From assembly GCA_963771435.1 (NCBI GenBank), contig CAVYTF010000005.1, positions 36,514 through 100,513 on the forward strand: DNA of 64,000 nucleotides, written 5' to 3'. Below, piece after piece: positions 15,911 to 24,208 of this stretch; the first letter of the stretch is position 1, and the number at the start of each line of letters is the position of its first letter. The notes under the pieces were generated by a model. It was not told where the DNA came from and did not search any database. It saw only the letters and a program-made list of their open reading frames with translations. The translations under genes were made by a program, and so were the position numbers. The DNA is from CAVYTF01 sp963771435. GTDB lineage: Bacteria; Bacteroidota; Bacteroidia; Chitinophagales; Chitinophagaceae.

Positions 15911-18223
15911 ATGATTGCCATGAGAACTACATTACTTGCCATTGCACTGTTCACAGTTTATAGTTTATCAGCCCAAACCAGCAGGCTGAGCGTACAGATA
16001 GGCAATGTTCAAAAAATCACCGAAATACAGGGCGGCTATGCCTTTGAACTGACAAATGCCTATGTAACGGTGACTGCCTACAGCCCCACCATCCTGCGGT
16101 TCAGGGTAACGAGGGAAAAGCCCGTGGGTGATTTCTCATTTGCGGTGGACAGCCTTGCGCCTGGCTCTACTTTTAAGCAAACAGACATGAAGGGTGATAT
16201 GATATACCTTGAAACTGACTCGTTGAAGCTTGGTATTACCAAAACACCTTTCCGCATCACCATCTTTAATAAAGCAGGCGATACGCTCTGCGCTGATGAT
16301 GCTTCGCTGGGTGTTTCATGGTGGGGCAACCAGGTGAGCTGCTATAAAAAGCTGAATGCAGATGAAAAGTTTATAGGCCTGGGGGAAAAGACAGGTGATA
16401 TAAACCGGCGTGGGCAATTCTACCAAAACTGGAACAGCGATAACCCGGCCTACGCATTGGATAAAGACCCACTGTATGCAACCATACCGTTCTTTATCGG
16501 CATACATGATAAGGTTTGCTATGGCATTTTCTTCGACAATAGCTACCACAGCTACTTCAATTTTGGGGGTGGTGCTAATGAGGAATTCTTCCATTTCGGT
16601 GCTGACGACGGGGAGATGAATTATTACTTCTTTGGCGGCTCCTCCGTGCAAAAGATATTGTATGATTATACTTCCATAACCGGCCGCACGCCTATGCCCC
16701 CGATGTGGAGCCTCGGTTTTCAGCAAAGCCGTTGGGGCTATGTTAACCAACGCGAGGTGCTGAGGATTGCTGAGACTTTCAGGGAAAAGCAAATACCATG
16801 TGATGTAATGGTGAGCGATATCCAGTACATGGATGAGCACAAAGTGTTTACCTGGGACCCTGTAAACTTTGCCACACCTAAGGTAATGGTGGACAGCTTG
16901 AAACAGATGGGCTTTGATATGGTGACCATCATTGACCCCGGAGTTAAGGTGGAAAAGGGATACGCCCCTTATGATGAAGCATTTGCCAAAGGGTTGTTTG
17001 CCAAGTACCCTAACGGGGTAAATTATACCGGGCACGTATGGCCGGGGGCTTGCAACTTTCCTGATTTTACAAGGGCTGAAGCGCGTGCCTGGTGGGGCAG
17101 TGAGTTTAAAGCACCGCTGGTGGATATGGGCGTGAAAGGTTTCTGGAATGATATGAATGAGCCCGCAGCATGGGGCAGAGAGTTCCCTAACCTGATAGAG
17201 TTTGGCAAAGGAAATAATAAGGCTACACTGTTTATGGTTAAGAATGCTTACGGCCTGATGATGGCACGCTCTACCTATGAGGGCACACGAAAACTAATGA
17301 ACGGCGAGCGGCCGTTTGTGCTGACAAGGGCTTCTTACAGTGGTATTCAAAAGTATTCTGCACAATGGACGGGAGATAATGCTTCAACAGACGCTCACAT
17401 GCTGCTGGGCTTTAGGTTGCTGAACAGCATGGGAGTAAGCGGGATACCATATGTGGGTATGGATATAGGAGGGTTTATTGGCAACCCCTCGCCTGAATTG
17501 TATTTAAGGTGGTTGAACCTGGCTGAGTATTCCCCACTGTTCCGCAGTCATACTGAGATTGATTATAATTACCGCGAACCCTGGTTTTTGAGTAATGATA
17601 AGGAACCGATGGCTAAAAAAATGATTGAGGACAGGTATAAACTATTGCCTTACCTGTACAGCAGCTTTTATGAGGCGCATGAAAACGGGATGCCTGTTAA
17701 CAGGATGCTGCCGATTAATTATACTTATGATGAAAATGTATATGACACAAGGTTTGAAAATGAATTTCTTTATGGGAGCGAAATATTAGTTTGCCCTGTG
17801 GAAAGTACAAAGGATATGGCGCGGGTGTATTTACCGGATTCTTCTACAGAATGGTACAGGCTAAGCACGGGAGGGAAATATAGTGGTGGTATGGTGTACA
17901 ATGTGGACGCGCCTGTAGATGATGCACCTGTCTTTGTGAAGGCGGGAGCTATTGTGCCTATGCAATGCGTGCTGCAGAATACAAAGGAAAAGGGAGATGG
18001 GATTTTATATGTGAATGTATGGAACGGAAATTCTGCCACCAGCTTTGTCTATTACGAAGATGACGGGCATACATACGATTATGAGAAAGGCAGCTCTTAT
18101 AAAAGGCTTATGACATTCGACCCGATAAATAAAAAGATAGTATTGAATAAAAAAGAAGGGCTTTTCAACAGCAGGTTTTCTTCTGTGCAGTTTGTGCTGC
18201 ACGGGTTTGGACAGGGGAGATAA
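15911..18223 (+). CDS. Secreted GH31 alpha-glucosidase family enzyme (C-terminus frameshifted)
   Basis: The 770-aa frame starts with a signal peptide (MRTTLLAIALFTVYSLSA from the second ATG at 15920) and is a glycoside hydrolase of family 31. Landmarks are the Gal-mutarotase-like N-terminal domain, FGFQQSRWGY-like LGFQQSRWGYVNQREV, the nucleophile motif GFWNDMNEPAAW near residue 415, the acid/base WTGDNAS near 488, and FRSHTEI. The family hydrolyses terminal alpha-linked glucose or xylose; the substrate cannot be read here. The frame stops at 18223, directly after a run of four G (18214-18217). With three G it would continue GQGDNFEVNGKNVSAST to a stop at 18323, completing the C-terminal beta domain, so an extra base is likely. 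Confidence 0.93.
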   Translation: MIAMRTTLLAIALFTVYSLSAQTSRLSVQIGNVQKITEIQGGYAFELTNAYVTVTAYSPTILRFRVTREKPVGDFSFAVDSLAPGSTFKQTDMKGDMIYLETDSLKLGITKTPFRITIFNKAGDTLCADDASLGVSWWGNQVSCYKKLNADEKFIGLGEKTGDINRRGQFYQNWNSDNPAYALDKDPLYATIPFFIGIHDKVCYGIFFDNSYHSYFNFGGGANEEFFHFGADDGEMNYYFFGGSSVQKILYDYTSITGRTPMPPMWSLGFQQSRWGYVNQREVLRIAETFREKQIPCDVMVSDIQYMDEHKVFTWDPVNFATPKVMVDSLKQMGFDMVTIIDPGVKVEKGYAPYDEAFAKGLFAKYPNGVNYTGHVWPGACNFPDFTRAEARAWWGSEFKAPLVDMGVKGFWNDMNEPAAWGREFPNLIEFGKGNNKATLFMVKNAYGLMMARSTYEGTRKLMNGERPFVLTRASYSGIQKYSAQWTGDNASTDAHMLLGFRLLNSMGVSGIPYVGMDIGGFIGNPSPELYLRWLNLAEYSPLFRSHTEIDYNYREPWFLSNDKEPMAKKMIEDRYKLLPYLYSSFYEAHENGMPVNRMLPINYTYDENVYDTRFENEFLYGSEILVCPVESTKDMARVYLPDSSTEWYRLSTGGKYSGGMVYNVDAPVDDAPVFVKAGAIVPMQCVLQNTKEKGDGILYVNVWNGNSATSFVYYEDDGHTYDYEKGSSYKRLMTFDPINKKIVLNKKEGLFNSRFSSVQFVLHGFGQGR

Positions 18224-18340
18224 TTTTGAAGTAAATGGCAAGAATGTAAGTGCTTCCACTAAAGGAAAAGAGGTCGTAGTTACAACAGGCAATAGTGTTG
18301 AGAGTGTTGTGTTGAGATGGTAGAGGGCGATTCTTTTACT

Positions 18341-20062
18341 TTAATTCAGCTTTGCCATTTCTGCATTTACAAACTCCATTAAAGTCCTGATATGATCGGG
18401 GGAAAAATCGAACTTGAGGCCGGCAGCGTTGTATAATTCAGGTAATGTTTTTGTGCCGCCCAGGCTGAGTGCATTGATATAATTGTTGATTGCTTTTTTG
18501 CTGTCGTTGATATACTGCATCCATAAACCAATAGCACCAAGCTGTGCGATGCCGTACTCGATGTAATAAAAGGGTACTTCGAAGAGATGCAATTGCCTTT
18601 GCCAGCTTATGTCGCGGTATTGCTGCAAGCCGCTTACATCAATCGCTTTGATGGAAAACTCCTCAATTATTTGATTCCATTTTGCAGTTCTTTCTTCTAT
18701 AGTATGACTTGGATTTTCGTATATCCAATGCTGAAACTTGTCTATTGTAGCTATCCACGGGAATATAGTGATGACGCGCTCAAGCTGGTGTTCCTTTGCA
18801 CGTTTTAACTCTTCTTCTTTGTCAAAAAAGCTTTCCCAATGGTTCATACTGAAAAGCTCCATAGCCATACTTGCTACTTCGGCAATCTCCATTGGATATT
18901 CTTTGAAAGCACTTAACTCTAAATGGTGCGATAAGAATGAATGCACTGCATGGCCGCCTTCATGTACCATAGTGGTAACGTCGCCCATTTGGCCGGCAGC
19001 ATTCATAAATATAAATGGAGCACCACTTTCGGCAAGGGGGCAGTTGTACCCACCAGGAGCCTTACCCATCCTGCTTTCTAGGTCGAAATGTTTAAGCTCG
19101 TCCATTTTGCGGAGGCAGTTTGCAAAGAATGGATCCAATGCCTCAAAACATTGTTCGGTTTTCTGCAATAATTCATTTCCAGTTTCAAAAGGATGCAGGG
19201 CAATTGTGCCTTCGGGCTCAGCTTCCGTATCCCACGGACGTAATGTATCTAAACCAAGCTTTTGCTTTTTCTTCTCGTATATCTTTTCAATCAAGGGCAA
19301 TACATGCAGCTTTACGGCTTCATGAAACAGGAAGCAATCTTCTTTTGTATAATCAAACCTGCCAAGTTCCTGAAATTTATAGTCACGGTAATTTTCAAAG
19401 CCAGCGTTCTTCGCTACTTTATCCCTTCGTTTTATTAGTTGTGAGTACAATTTGTCCATGGCATCCTTGTCCTGTAGTCGGCGCTCATTAATTTTTCTAT
19501 AGACTTCTTCACGCAATGCCCTGTCATGGCTTTCGAGAAATTTTGCCGCCTGTTGCAAAGTATATTCCTGGCCGTTTACTTCCACCGTCATCTTTCCGGC
19601 AATTGCCCCATATTGTTGCTGCATCACATTTAGTTCTGCCTGCAACGGGATGTTTTCTTCCCTGAACAGATCAATGTTCTTTTTTACGCTACGCAAATAA
19701 GTAAAGAACTTTTGCTGGTCAAGCTGCTCTGTAAATGGCGAAGCAACCAGCTTTTTATTAAGTGCATCTGCATAAGGCTGCATTTTAGGCTGTATCTCCA
19801 TGCAGAAATAAGCAAAGGCTTCTTCGAGCGCCTTGTCAGTAGTATCGCAAGTCATTTTTATTTGGCGCCAGCAGGCATCTTCGCTTACTGCCGCTTCTAC
19901 TTCGCTCATATCCTTAAGCCAATGTTCCAGATCATCCTTTGAATTGACCCCTCTTTCCAGTAACAACTTGAAATAAGGCTCTAAACTTTCCCAATCAGTC
20001 AATTTAAAATCTTTGGGAAGAAAATGATGTTCCAGTTTTTTTATATCTGCATTCAACTGCAT
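18341..20062 (-). CDS. M3 family oligoendopeptidase (PepF-like)
   Basis: This zinc oligopeptidase has 573 aa from the ATG at 20062 (MQLNADIKKLEHHF); the frame extends to a GTG at 20128 without family support. The metal site MVHEGGHAVHSF (HExxH form HEGGH) is near residue 364, and the downstream EIAEVASMAMELFSM supplies the third ligand. The fold is the all-helical M3 type, and the enzyme is probably cytoplasmic, as no signal peptide is seen. It degrades short peptides. It is followed closely by the DUF5606 gene upstream on the same strand (81-base gap), but each may have its own promoter. Confidence 0.93.
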   Translation of the reverse strand: MQLNADIKKLEHHFLPKDFKLTDWESLEPYFKLLLERGVNSKDDLEHWLKDMSEVEAAVSEDACWRQIKMTCDTTDKALEEAFAYFCMEIQPKMQPYADALNKKLVASPFTEQLDQQKFFTYLRSVKKNIDLFREENIPLQAELNVMQQQYGAIAGKMTVEVNGQEYTLQQAAKFLESHDRALREEVYRKINERRLQDKDAMDKLYSQLIKRRDKVAKNAGFENYRDYKFQELGRFDYTKEDCFLFHEAVKLHVLPLIEKIYEKKKQKLGLDTLRPWDTEAEPEGTIALHPFETGNELLQKTEQCFEALDPFFANCLRKMDELKHFDLESRMGKAPGGYNCPLAESGAPFIFMNAAGQMGDVTTMVHEGGHAVHSFLSHHLELSAFKEYPMEIAEVASMAMELFSMNHWESFFDKEEELKRAKEHQLERVITIFPWIATIDKFQHWIYENPSHTIEERTAKWNQIIEEFSIKAIDVSGLQQYRDISWQRQLHLFEVPFYYIEYGIAQLGAIGLWMQYINDSKKAINNYINALSLGGTKTLPELYNAAGLKFDFSPDHIRTLMEFVNAEMAKLN

Positions 20063-20143
20063 AAGTATTGTATGTATTTGTGAGAAAGGAGAAGTTCGCA
20101 ACGAAGATGCTAATGCACTATACGACACTAAAAAGTATGATCG

Positions 20144-20767
20144 TTATTCAGCTTTTTTCTTTGCCGCTTTTTTCTTCGGGGGTTCCTCCGCGGTGGTAAT
20201 ATTTTCAGAAGCTTCTTCCTTAGGTTTTTTTGCTGCAGCTTTTTTAGGCTTAACGGCCGCCTCGGTTTCCTTGCTTTCTTCAGCTTCCTTTTTTGTTTTA
20301 TTTACTACCGTTTCCCCTGTTTTTGCCTCTGCTGCTTCTGCAGGTTCTTCGGGGACCGTTTCTTCGTCAGGTTCCTGTTCCTGTTCTCTTATTTTGAATT
20401 CAATATCGTTCGCTTTTAATATTTTATACCACCGAACCATCTTTTTAGTATCACTTGCGTACACTCTTTCAAAATCCATTTCAGGATAAACTTTTTCAAA
20501 ATACTTCTTCACTGCGGCGGCATCTTTTTCATCAGGCAGCGTTTCTTCACTTTTCTCCATCGCCTGCAATACATCAACCAGGTTCACATTGTCGCGCTGC
20601 GTGAATATTTCAATGCTTTCCAGGTGAGAAAAGCTATGAACGCGCGTGGAAACAAACCTTGTGCTTTTGTCTTCCAGTGAGCGGACGATAGCGCCATCTG
20701 TTTTGCTGCCAACTAATTCAAACAGGCCACCTAAGCCGGTAACCGAAACGATTTTATAATATTCCAT
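20144..20767 (-). CDS. DUF5606 protein with histone-like Lys/Ala/Glu tail
   Basis: The 207-aa product begins MEYYKIVSVTGLGGLFELVG, the conserved start of DUF5606 proteins, which are widespread in Bacteroidota and of unknown function. The conserved part ends near residue 125 (KKMVRWYKILKANDIEF). The remaining 80 residues are low-complexity, rich in Lys, Ala, Glu and Pro, with AAAKKP and KKKAAKKK runs like eukaryote-type histone H1 tails. Such a tail would allow nucleic-acid binding, but that is inference. A TATCTTGC box lies 23 bases upstream. Confidence 0.88.
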   Translation of the reverse strand: MEYYKIVSVTGLGGLFELVGSKTDGAIVRSLEDKSTRFVSTRVHSFSHLESIEIFTQRDNVNLVDVLQAMEKSEETLPDEKDAAAVKKYFEKVYPEMDFERVYASDTKKMVRWYKILKANDIEFKIREQEQEPDEETVPEEPAEAAEAKTGETVVNKTKKEAEESKETEAAVKPKKAAAKKPKEEASENITTAEEPPKKKAAKKKAE

Positions 20768-20789
20768 AACTCATAAAAATTTATGGGGT

Positions 20790-20797
20790 GCAAGATA
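20790..20797 (-). promoter_or_regulatory. Putative -7 promoter box for the DUF5606 gene
   Basis: TATCTTGC on the minus strand, 23-30 bases upstream of the ATG at 20767, fits the Bacteroidota -7 consensus TAnnTTTG with one mismatch. No convincing -33 TTG was found. Confidence 0.4.
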
Positions 20798-20923
20798 AGG
20801 AGGATCGGGTAATCGAAGATATTAAGGCGCAAAGAATGGTTGGTGTTAGAGATGGTATTAATGGCATTGGTATGGCTTTATGACGGCTTCAGCATGGCTT
20901 TGGGAGGGCATTGAGTGGGAGTT

Positions 20924-20971
20924 GGGTCTCTATAAGGTCTCTATAAAGTCTCTATAAGGTCTCTATAAGGG
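20924..20971 (+). repeat. 48-bp array of four 11-bp units, copy 2
   Basis: The sequence is identical to copy 1 (15681-15728, opposite strand) and copy 3. It is preceded by GGCATTGAGTGGGAG and followed by GTGGAAATTG...GAAAAGAGG. It lies in the 587-base gap between the divergent genes at 20767 and 21355, which otherwise holds AT-rich DNA without a recognisable gene. Confidence 0.9.
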
Positions 20972-21354
20972 TGGAAATTGTTGGTGGAAAATTGGAAAAG
21001 AGGCGGGTTTTTTGAGGAAAAAAACTGCTTGTTGGCTTAGAATTGAAAGGTATGAACAATATTTTATAAGGCAAAATATTTTTCATTGTGCGTGTTTTAT
21101 TTTAAGGATAAACATAGGTTGAGGCAAAAGCCGTTGGCGAGGAAATATATACAAATGCATGAATATTTAATATATATCCTTATAAACCGTAAATATTAAA
21201 AATGGAGTTTAAACCCTGCTAATTACCATTTGCATTTGTGTTTTTATTGGTTGCTGCGAGGGAAATAAAATAATAATTATGCCTATATAAAAAGAATTGC
21301 GGGAGGCGAGAAATAACCTTGCGGGTTTTTTTATTTATGGTAATTTGCGTGTAA

Positions 21355-22809
21355 ATGAAATTATTGGCTGTGAAAAAGACGGTACTGTTGGTTTTGGTTT
21401 CTGTGGGTTTAGCTTTTTTGGCTAAGGGGCAAACGGAATATTTGGTTAAAGTAAATCCAGCTACTGATAACTTTACAAAAATTGACAGCCTCTCCGGTGT
21501 CTTATACATTTCAGTAATTCCAAATTATTCGACTTTTGATGATAACAATCACCACTATATTTTTAAAGGAACTCCTGATGGCACCAACTATTACCTTTAT
21601 TGTGTAAATGCTGAAACAGGAACAATAAGTTCTAAAGCTAGTTTTTCTAATGATAGTATTATTGAATTGCAATACGACAATTCTTTAAATGTTCTTTATG
21701 GTTTTGAAGCGATATCGGGGATTTGGTATTTAGTTTCTATTAATATAACTACTGGAATACCTTCTATTATTAGCATCTTACCTGATGTGCAAGTGGCAAA
21801 TGGTTGGACAGATATAGAAACGAATTTTAACAGTAATAATAACCAGTTTATTTTTCAGGGCACTGACAGTTTAAATAATTACTATTTGTATTCCTTAGAT
21901 GTTATTACAGGTAAGATAGTATCTAAAGCTCCTTTTCCGTTAGCATTATCAGATGGAGTAATTAAAGATATGCAATTCAGTAATTCGCTGAATACCTTAT
22001 ATGGTTTGTATTATAATTTGCCACAAAAGGAATTATACCTGGTTTCTGTAAATACTACTACCGGGGCATATACAATTATCAATAGTCTTCCACATGTAGA
22101 TTTACTATTTAATGCAAAAACGACGTTTGATAATATTAATAAGCGTATGATTTTTACAGGATACGATGATAGTGCAGACATTCCTAGGTTATATTCAGTT
22201 GATGCAATTAATGGGAATATTATTTATAACCCACCTGCAGAATTTCCTAGTGGGTTGATAGTGGATAATATAGCAGAATACAGATATGATGATTCCTCTC
22301 AAAATTTATATGCTTTACATTGGGAGGCTGTAACTCTTCCAGTTATCCTTCTTTCCTTTACCGCTACCAAAAAAGGCGAGCAAAACCTGCTGCAATGGGC
22401 TACAACGCAGGAAATAAACACTAGTTATTTTGAGGTGGAAAGAAGTGGGGATTGGGTGAACTTTACAAGCATTGGGCAGGTGGATGCGGCGGGGAATAGC
22501 GGTGTTGCAAAGAGCTATTCGTTGGTTGATGCTAAACCGGTTAGTGGTATGAATTATTATCGTTTGAAGATGGTGGATAAGGATGGGAAGTTTAGTTATA
22601 GCGAGATAAGAAGTATTGATGAAGCGGTGGGTTTTGTGGTGAGTATTTATCCTAATCCTGTGGAGATTAACCTTAGCCTGAATATTAGTAGTGATAAGAC
22701 GATGCAGGTGCAGTTAGAGGTGGTTGATAATGGGGGAAGGTGGTTGCTGTGCAGCAGTTGGAGGTTGTGGCAGGGGCGTCAACGCAGGGGATCAATGTTG
22801 GATCGTTAA
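21355..22809 (+). CDS. Secreted T9SS-sorted protein (C-terminus frameshifted)
   Basis: The 484-aa frame starts MKLLAVKKTVLLVLVSVGLA with a signal peptide ending at AKGQ. Residues 25-320 consist of repeating beta segments with SVNTTTGAYTIINSLP-like phrases, probably a beta-propeller. From about residue 325 comes VTLPVILLSFTATKKGEQNL and DGKFSYSEIRSIDE, the fibronectin-like module seen before T9SS sorting domains, then VSIYPNPVEINLSLNIS, the start of the sorting domain. At the run of five G (22732-22736) the frame shifts; the expected continuation VAVQQLEVVAGAST ... LRFVKGR is in another frame and ends at 22883. The intact protein would be about 508 aa. Function beyond surface or secreted localisation is unknown. 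Confidence 0.85.
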   Translation: MKLLAVKKTVLLVLVSVGLAFLAKGQTEYLVKVNPATDNFTKIDSLSGVLYISVIPNYSTFDDNNHHYIFKGTPDGTNYYLYCVNAETGTISSKASFSNDSIIELQYDNSLNVLYGFEAISGIWYLVSINITTGIPSIISILPDVQVANGWTDIETNFNSNNNQFIFQGTDSLNNYYLYSLDVITGKIVSKAPFPLALSDGVIKDMQFSNSLNTLYGLYYNLPQKELYLVSVNTTTGAYTIINSLPHVDLLFNAKTTFDNINKRMIFTGYDDSADIPRLYSVDAINGNIIYNPPAEFPSGLIVDNIAEYRYDDSSQNLYALHWEAVTLPVILLSFTATKKGEQNLLQWATTQEINTSYFEVERSGDWVNFTSIGQVDAAGNSGVAKSYSLVDAKPVSGMNYYRLKMVDKDGKFSYSEIRSIDEAVGFVVSIYPNPVEINLSLNISSDKTMQVQLEVVDNGGRWLLCSSWRLWQGRQRRGSMLDR

Positions 22810-23008
22810 GCAGCGGCAGTTATTATTTAAGAGTTGTGAGTGAGGAAGGAGAGACGGAGTTGAGGTTTGTGAAGGGGCGGTAAAAAAGGTTGTTGGTGAA
22901 AAACTTCAATAACGGGTGAAAATATTTTGTTGAGCGATACCACACCAATAGAGAAATGCTCATTGAGCAGAAGCATTGTTAGAATTGATATTGCTTTTCC
23001 TGTTACAA

Positions 23009-24133
23009 TCACAAACTGCCGCCAATAGCAATATCTACGGAAACAGCATTTCCATTCAAATCACTGCCACCACTATTTCCATAACTCACATTATTATATT
23101 TTATGGCCAGCCCGAGGTATGAACCGGGGTTGAAGAAATATTTGAAGCGCAAGCCCGCATTTAAATTAAGACCGTTTATTGCATAGGGCTTTAAATGATC
23201 GTCGCTGTGGTCGTTATAGGTGGGATCGGCAATATCAAAACCATCATAACCTGCCCCTGCAATGGCGCCTATTTCAAGATCTGTGGTATGAAGAAAATAA
23301 AAGGTGTAATCCAAGCCAATATAACCGCCTGAAAAATGATCTACAGCATAAAGGCTATCGCTCCTGAAAACATAATAGTTATCACTACTTTTAATAAAAC
23401 GGAATTGCATGGTGAGATCAAGTTCGCTCCGTTTGCTTCTGCCGCCAATTTGAAATCCAAGGGAAGGATGTGTTCCAAGAATTTTCGTATTTCCAGAAGG
23501 AATCCAAACGCCTGATAAAAGCGCAACATTGCTTGTAGTTCCTGCGCGTTCGGCTGCGTAATTTTTCCTGAGCAATGCGTGAAGCTGCGGATATTTTTCC
23601 TTGTTAGTTTTAAGAACCACCATAGGGTGTTTAATATTACCGGCCAGTACATTACAAATAAATGTTTCGCTACTGTCCATTTTTTGAGAAGAGAGCAGGT
23701 CCTTTGCCCAGGTTTGAATGAAGCTGTAAAACTTTTTTTCCGCCTCAGTATAGTAGTAATAATTGTATTTATTAATTGAATATCCGCCTGCTTTGATAGT
23801 CCTTAAGGTGAAAGTATAATCATCGAATAAAGTATCAAACCCTCCGCTTTCAGGGAGCGCAGTTACAGAAAAGACAGAGCGTTGTATATCAAGTAAAGTT
23901 TTTGCATAGAAAATGGCGTGTGCAGAATCGCAATATTGCTGCATGACTCCGATGGCCACACGCATGGAGTCGAAGGCTTTTGCTGCATATAGTTTGGGCA
24001 AAATTTCCGAAGCATTGATAAGAACGTCCTTGCAGGATACTTGTTTGCGAGTCATCTGCTCCTGCACTGACTGAGCGTTGGATAGAAAATAAATGGAAAG
24101 AAAAAGCACTAAGCAGGTAAAGATCTGTTTCAT
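23009..24133 (-). CDS. Exported protein with C-terminal outer-membrane beta-barrel-like domain
   Basis: The product of 374 aa starts MKQIFTCLVLFLSIYFLSNA, a signal peptide cleaved near AQS; the frame extends to 24175 without support. Residues 30-190 are helical with Cys residues (QVSCKDVLINASEILPKLYA). Residues 200-374 alternate hydrophobic and polar positions with glycine and aromatic strand ends (GYIGLDYTFYFL, LEIGAIAGAGYDGF, LNAGLRFKYFF), ending in AVSVDIAIGGSL. This pattern fits an eight- to ten-strand outer-membrane barrel. No family is recognised. It lies downstream of polA on the same strand with a 75-base gap. Confidence 0.8.
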   Translation of the reverse strand: MKQIFTCLVLFLSIYFLSNAQSVQEQMTRKQVSCKDVLINASEILPKLYAAKAFDSMRVAIGVMQQYCDSAHAIFYAKTLLDIQRSVFSVTALPESGGFDTLFDDYTFTLRTIKAGGYSINKYNYYYYTEAEKKFYSFIQTWAKDLLSSQKMDSSETFICNVLAGNIKHPMVVLKTNKEKYPQLHALLRKNYAAERAGTTSNVALLSGVWIPSGNTKILGTHPSLGFQIGGRSKRSELDLTMQFRFIKSSDNYYVFRSDSLYAVDHFSGGYIGLDYTFYFLHTTDLEIGAIAGAGYDGFDIADPTYNDHSDDHLKPYAINGLNLNAGLRFKYFFNPGSYLGLAIKYNNVSYGNSGGSDLNGNAVSVDIAIGGSL

Positions 24134-24208
24134 CCTGTGAAAATACAATAGCTCTAAACCCTGCGTTAAAAGCAACTGTTAATTTACTAAAATGAAATGT
24201 GAAATTCT

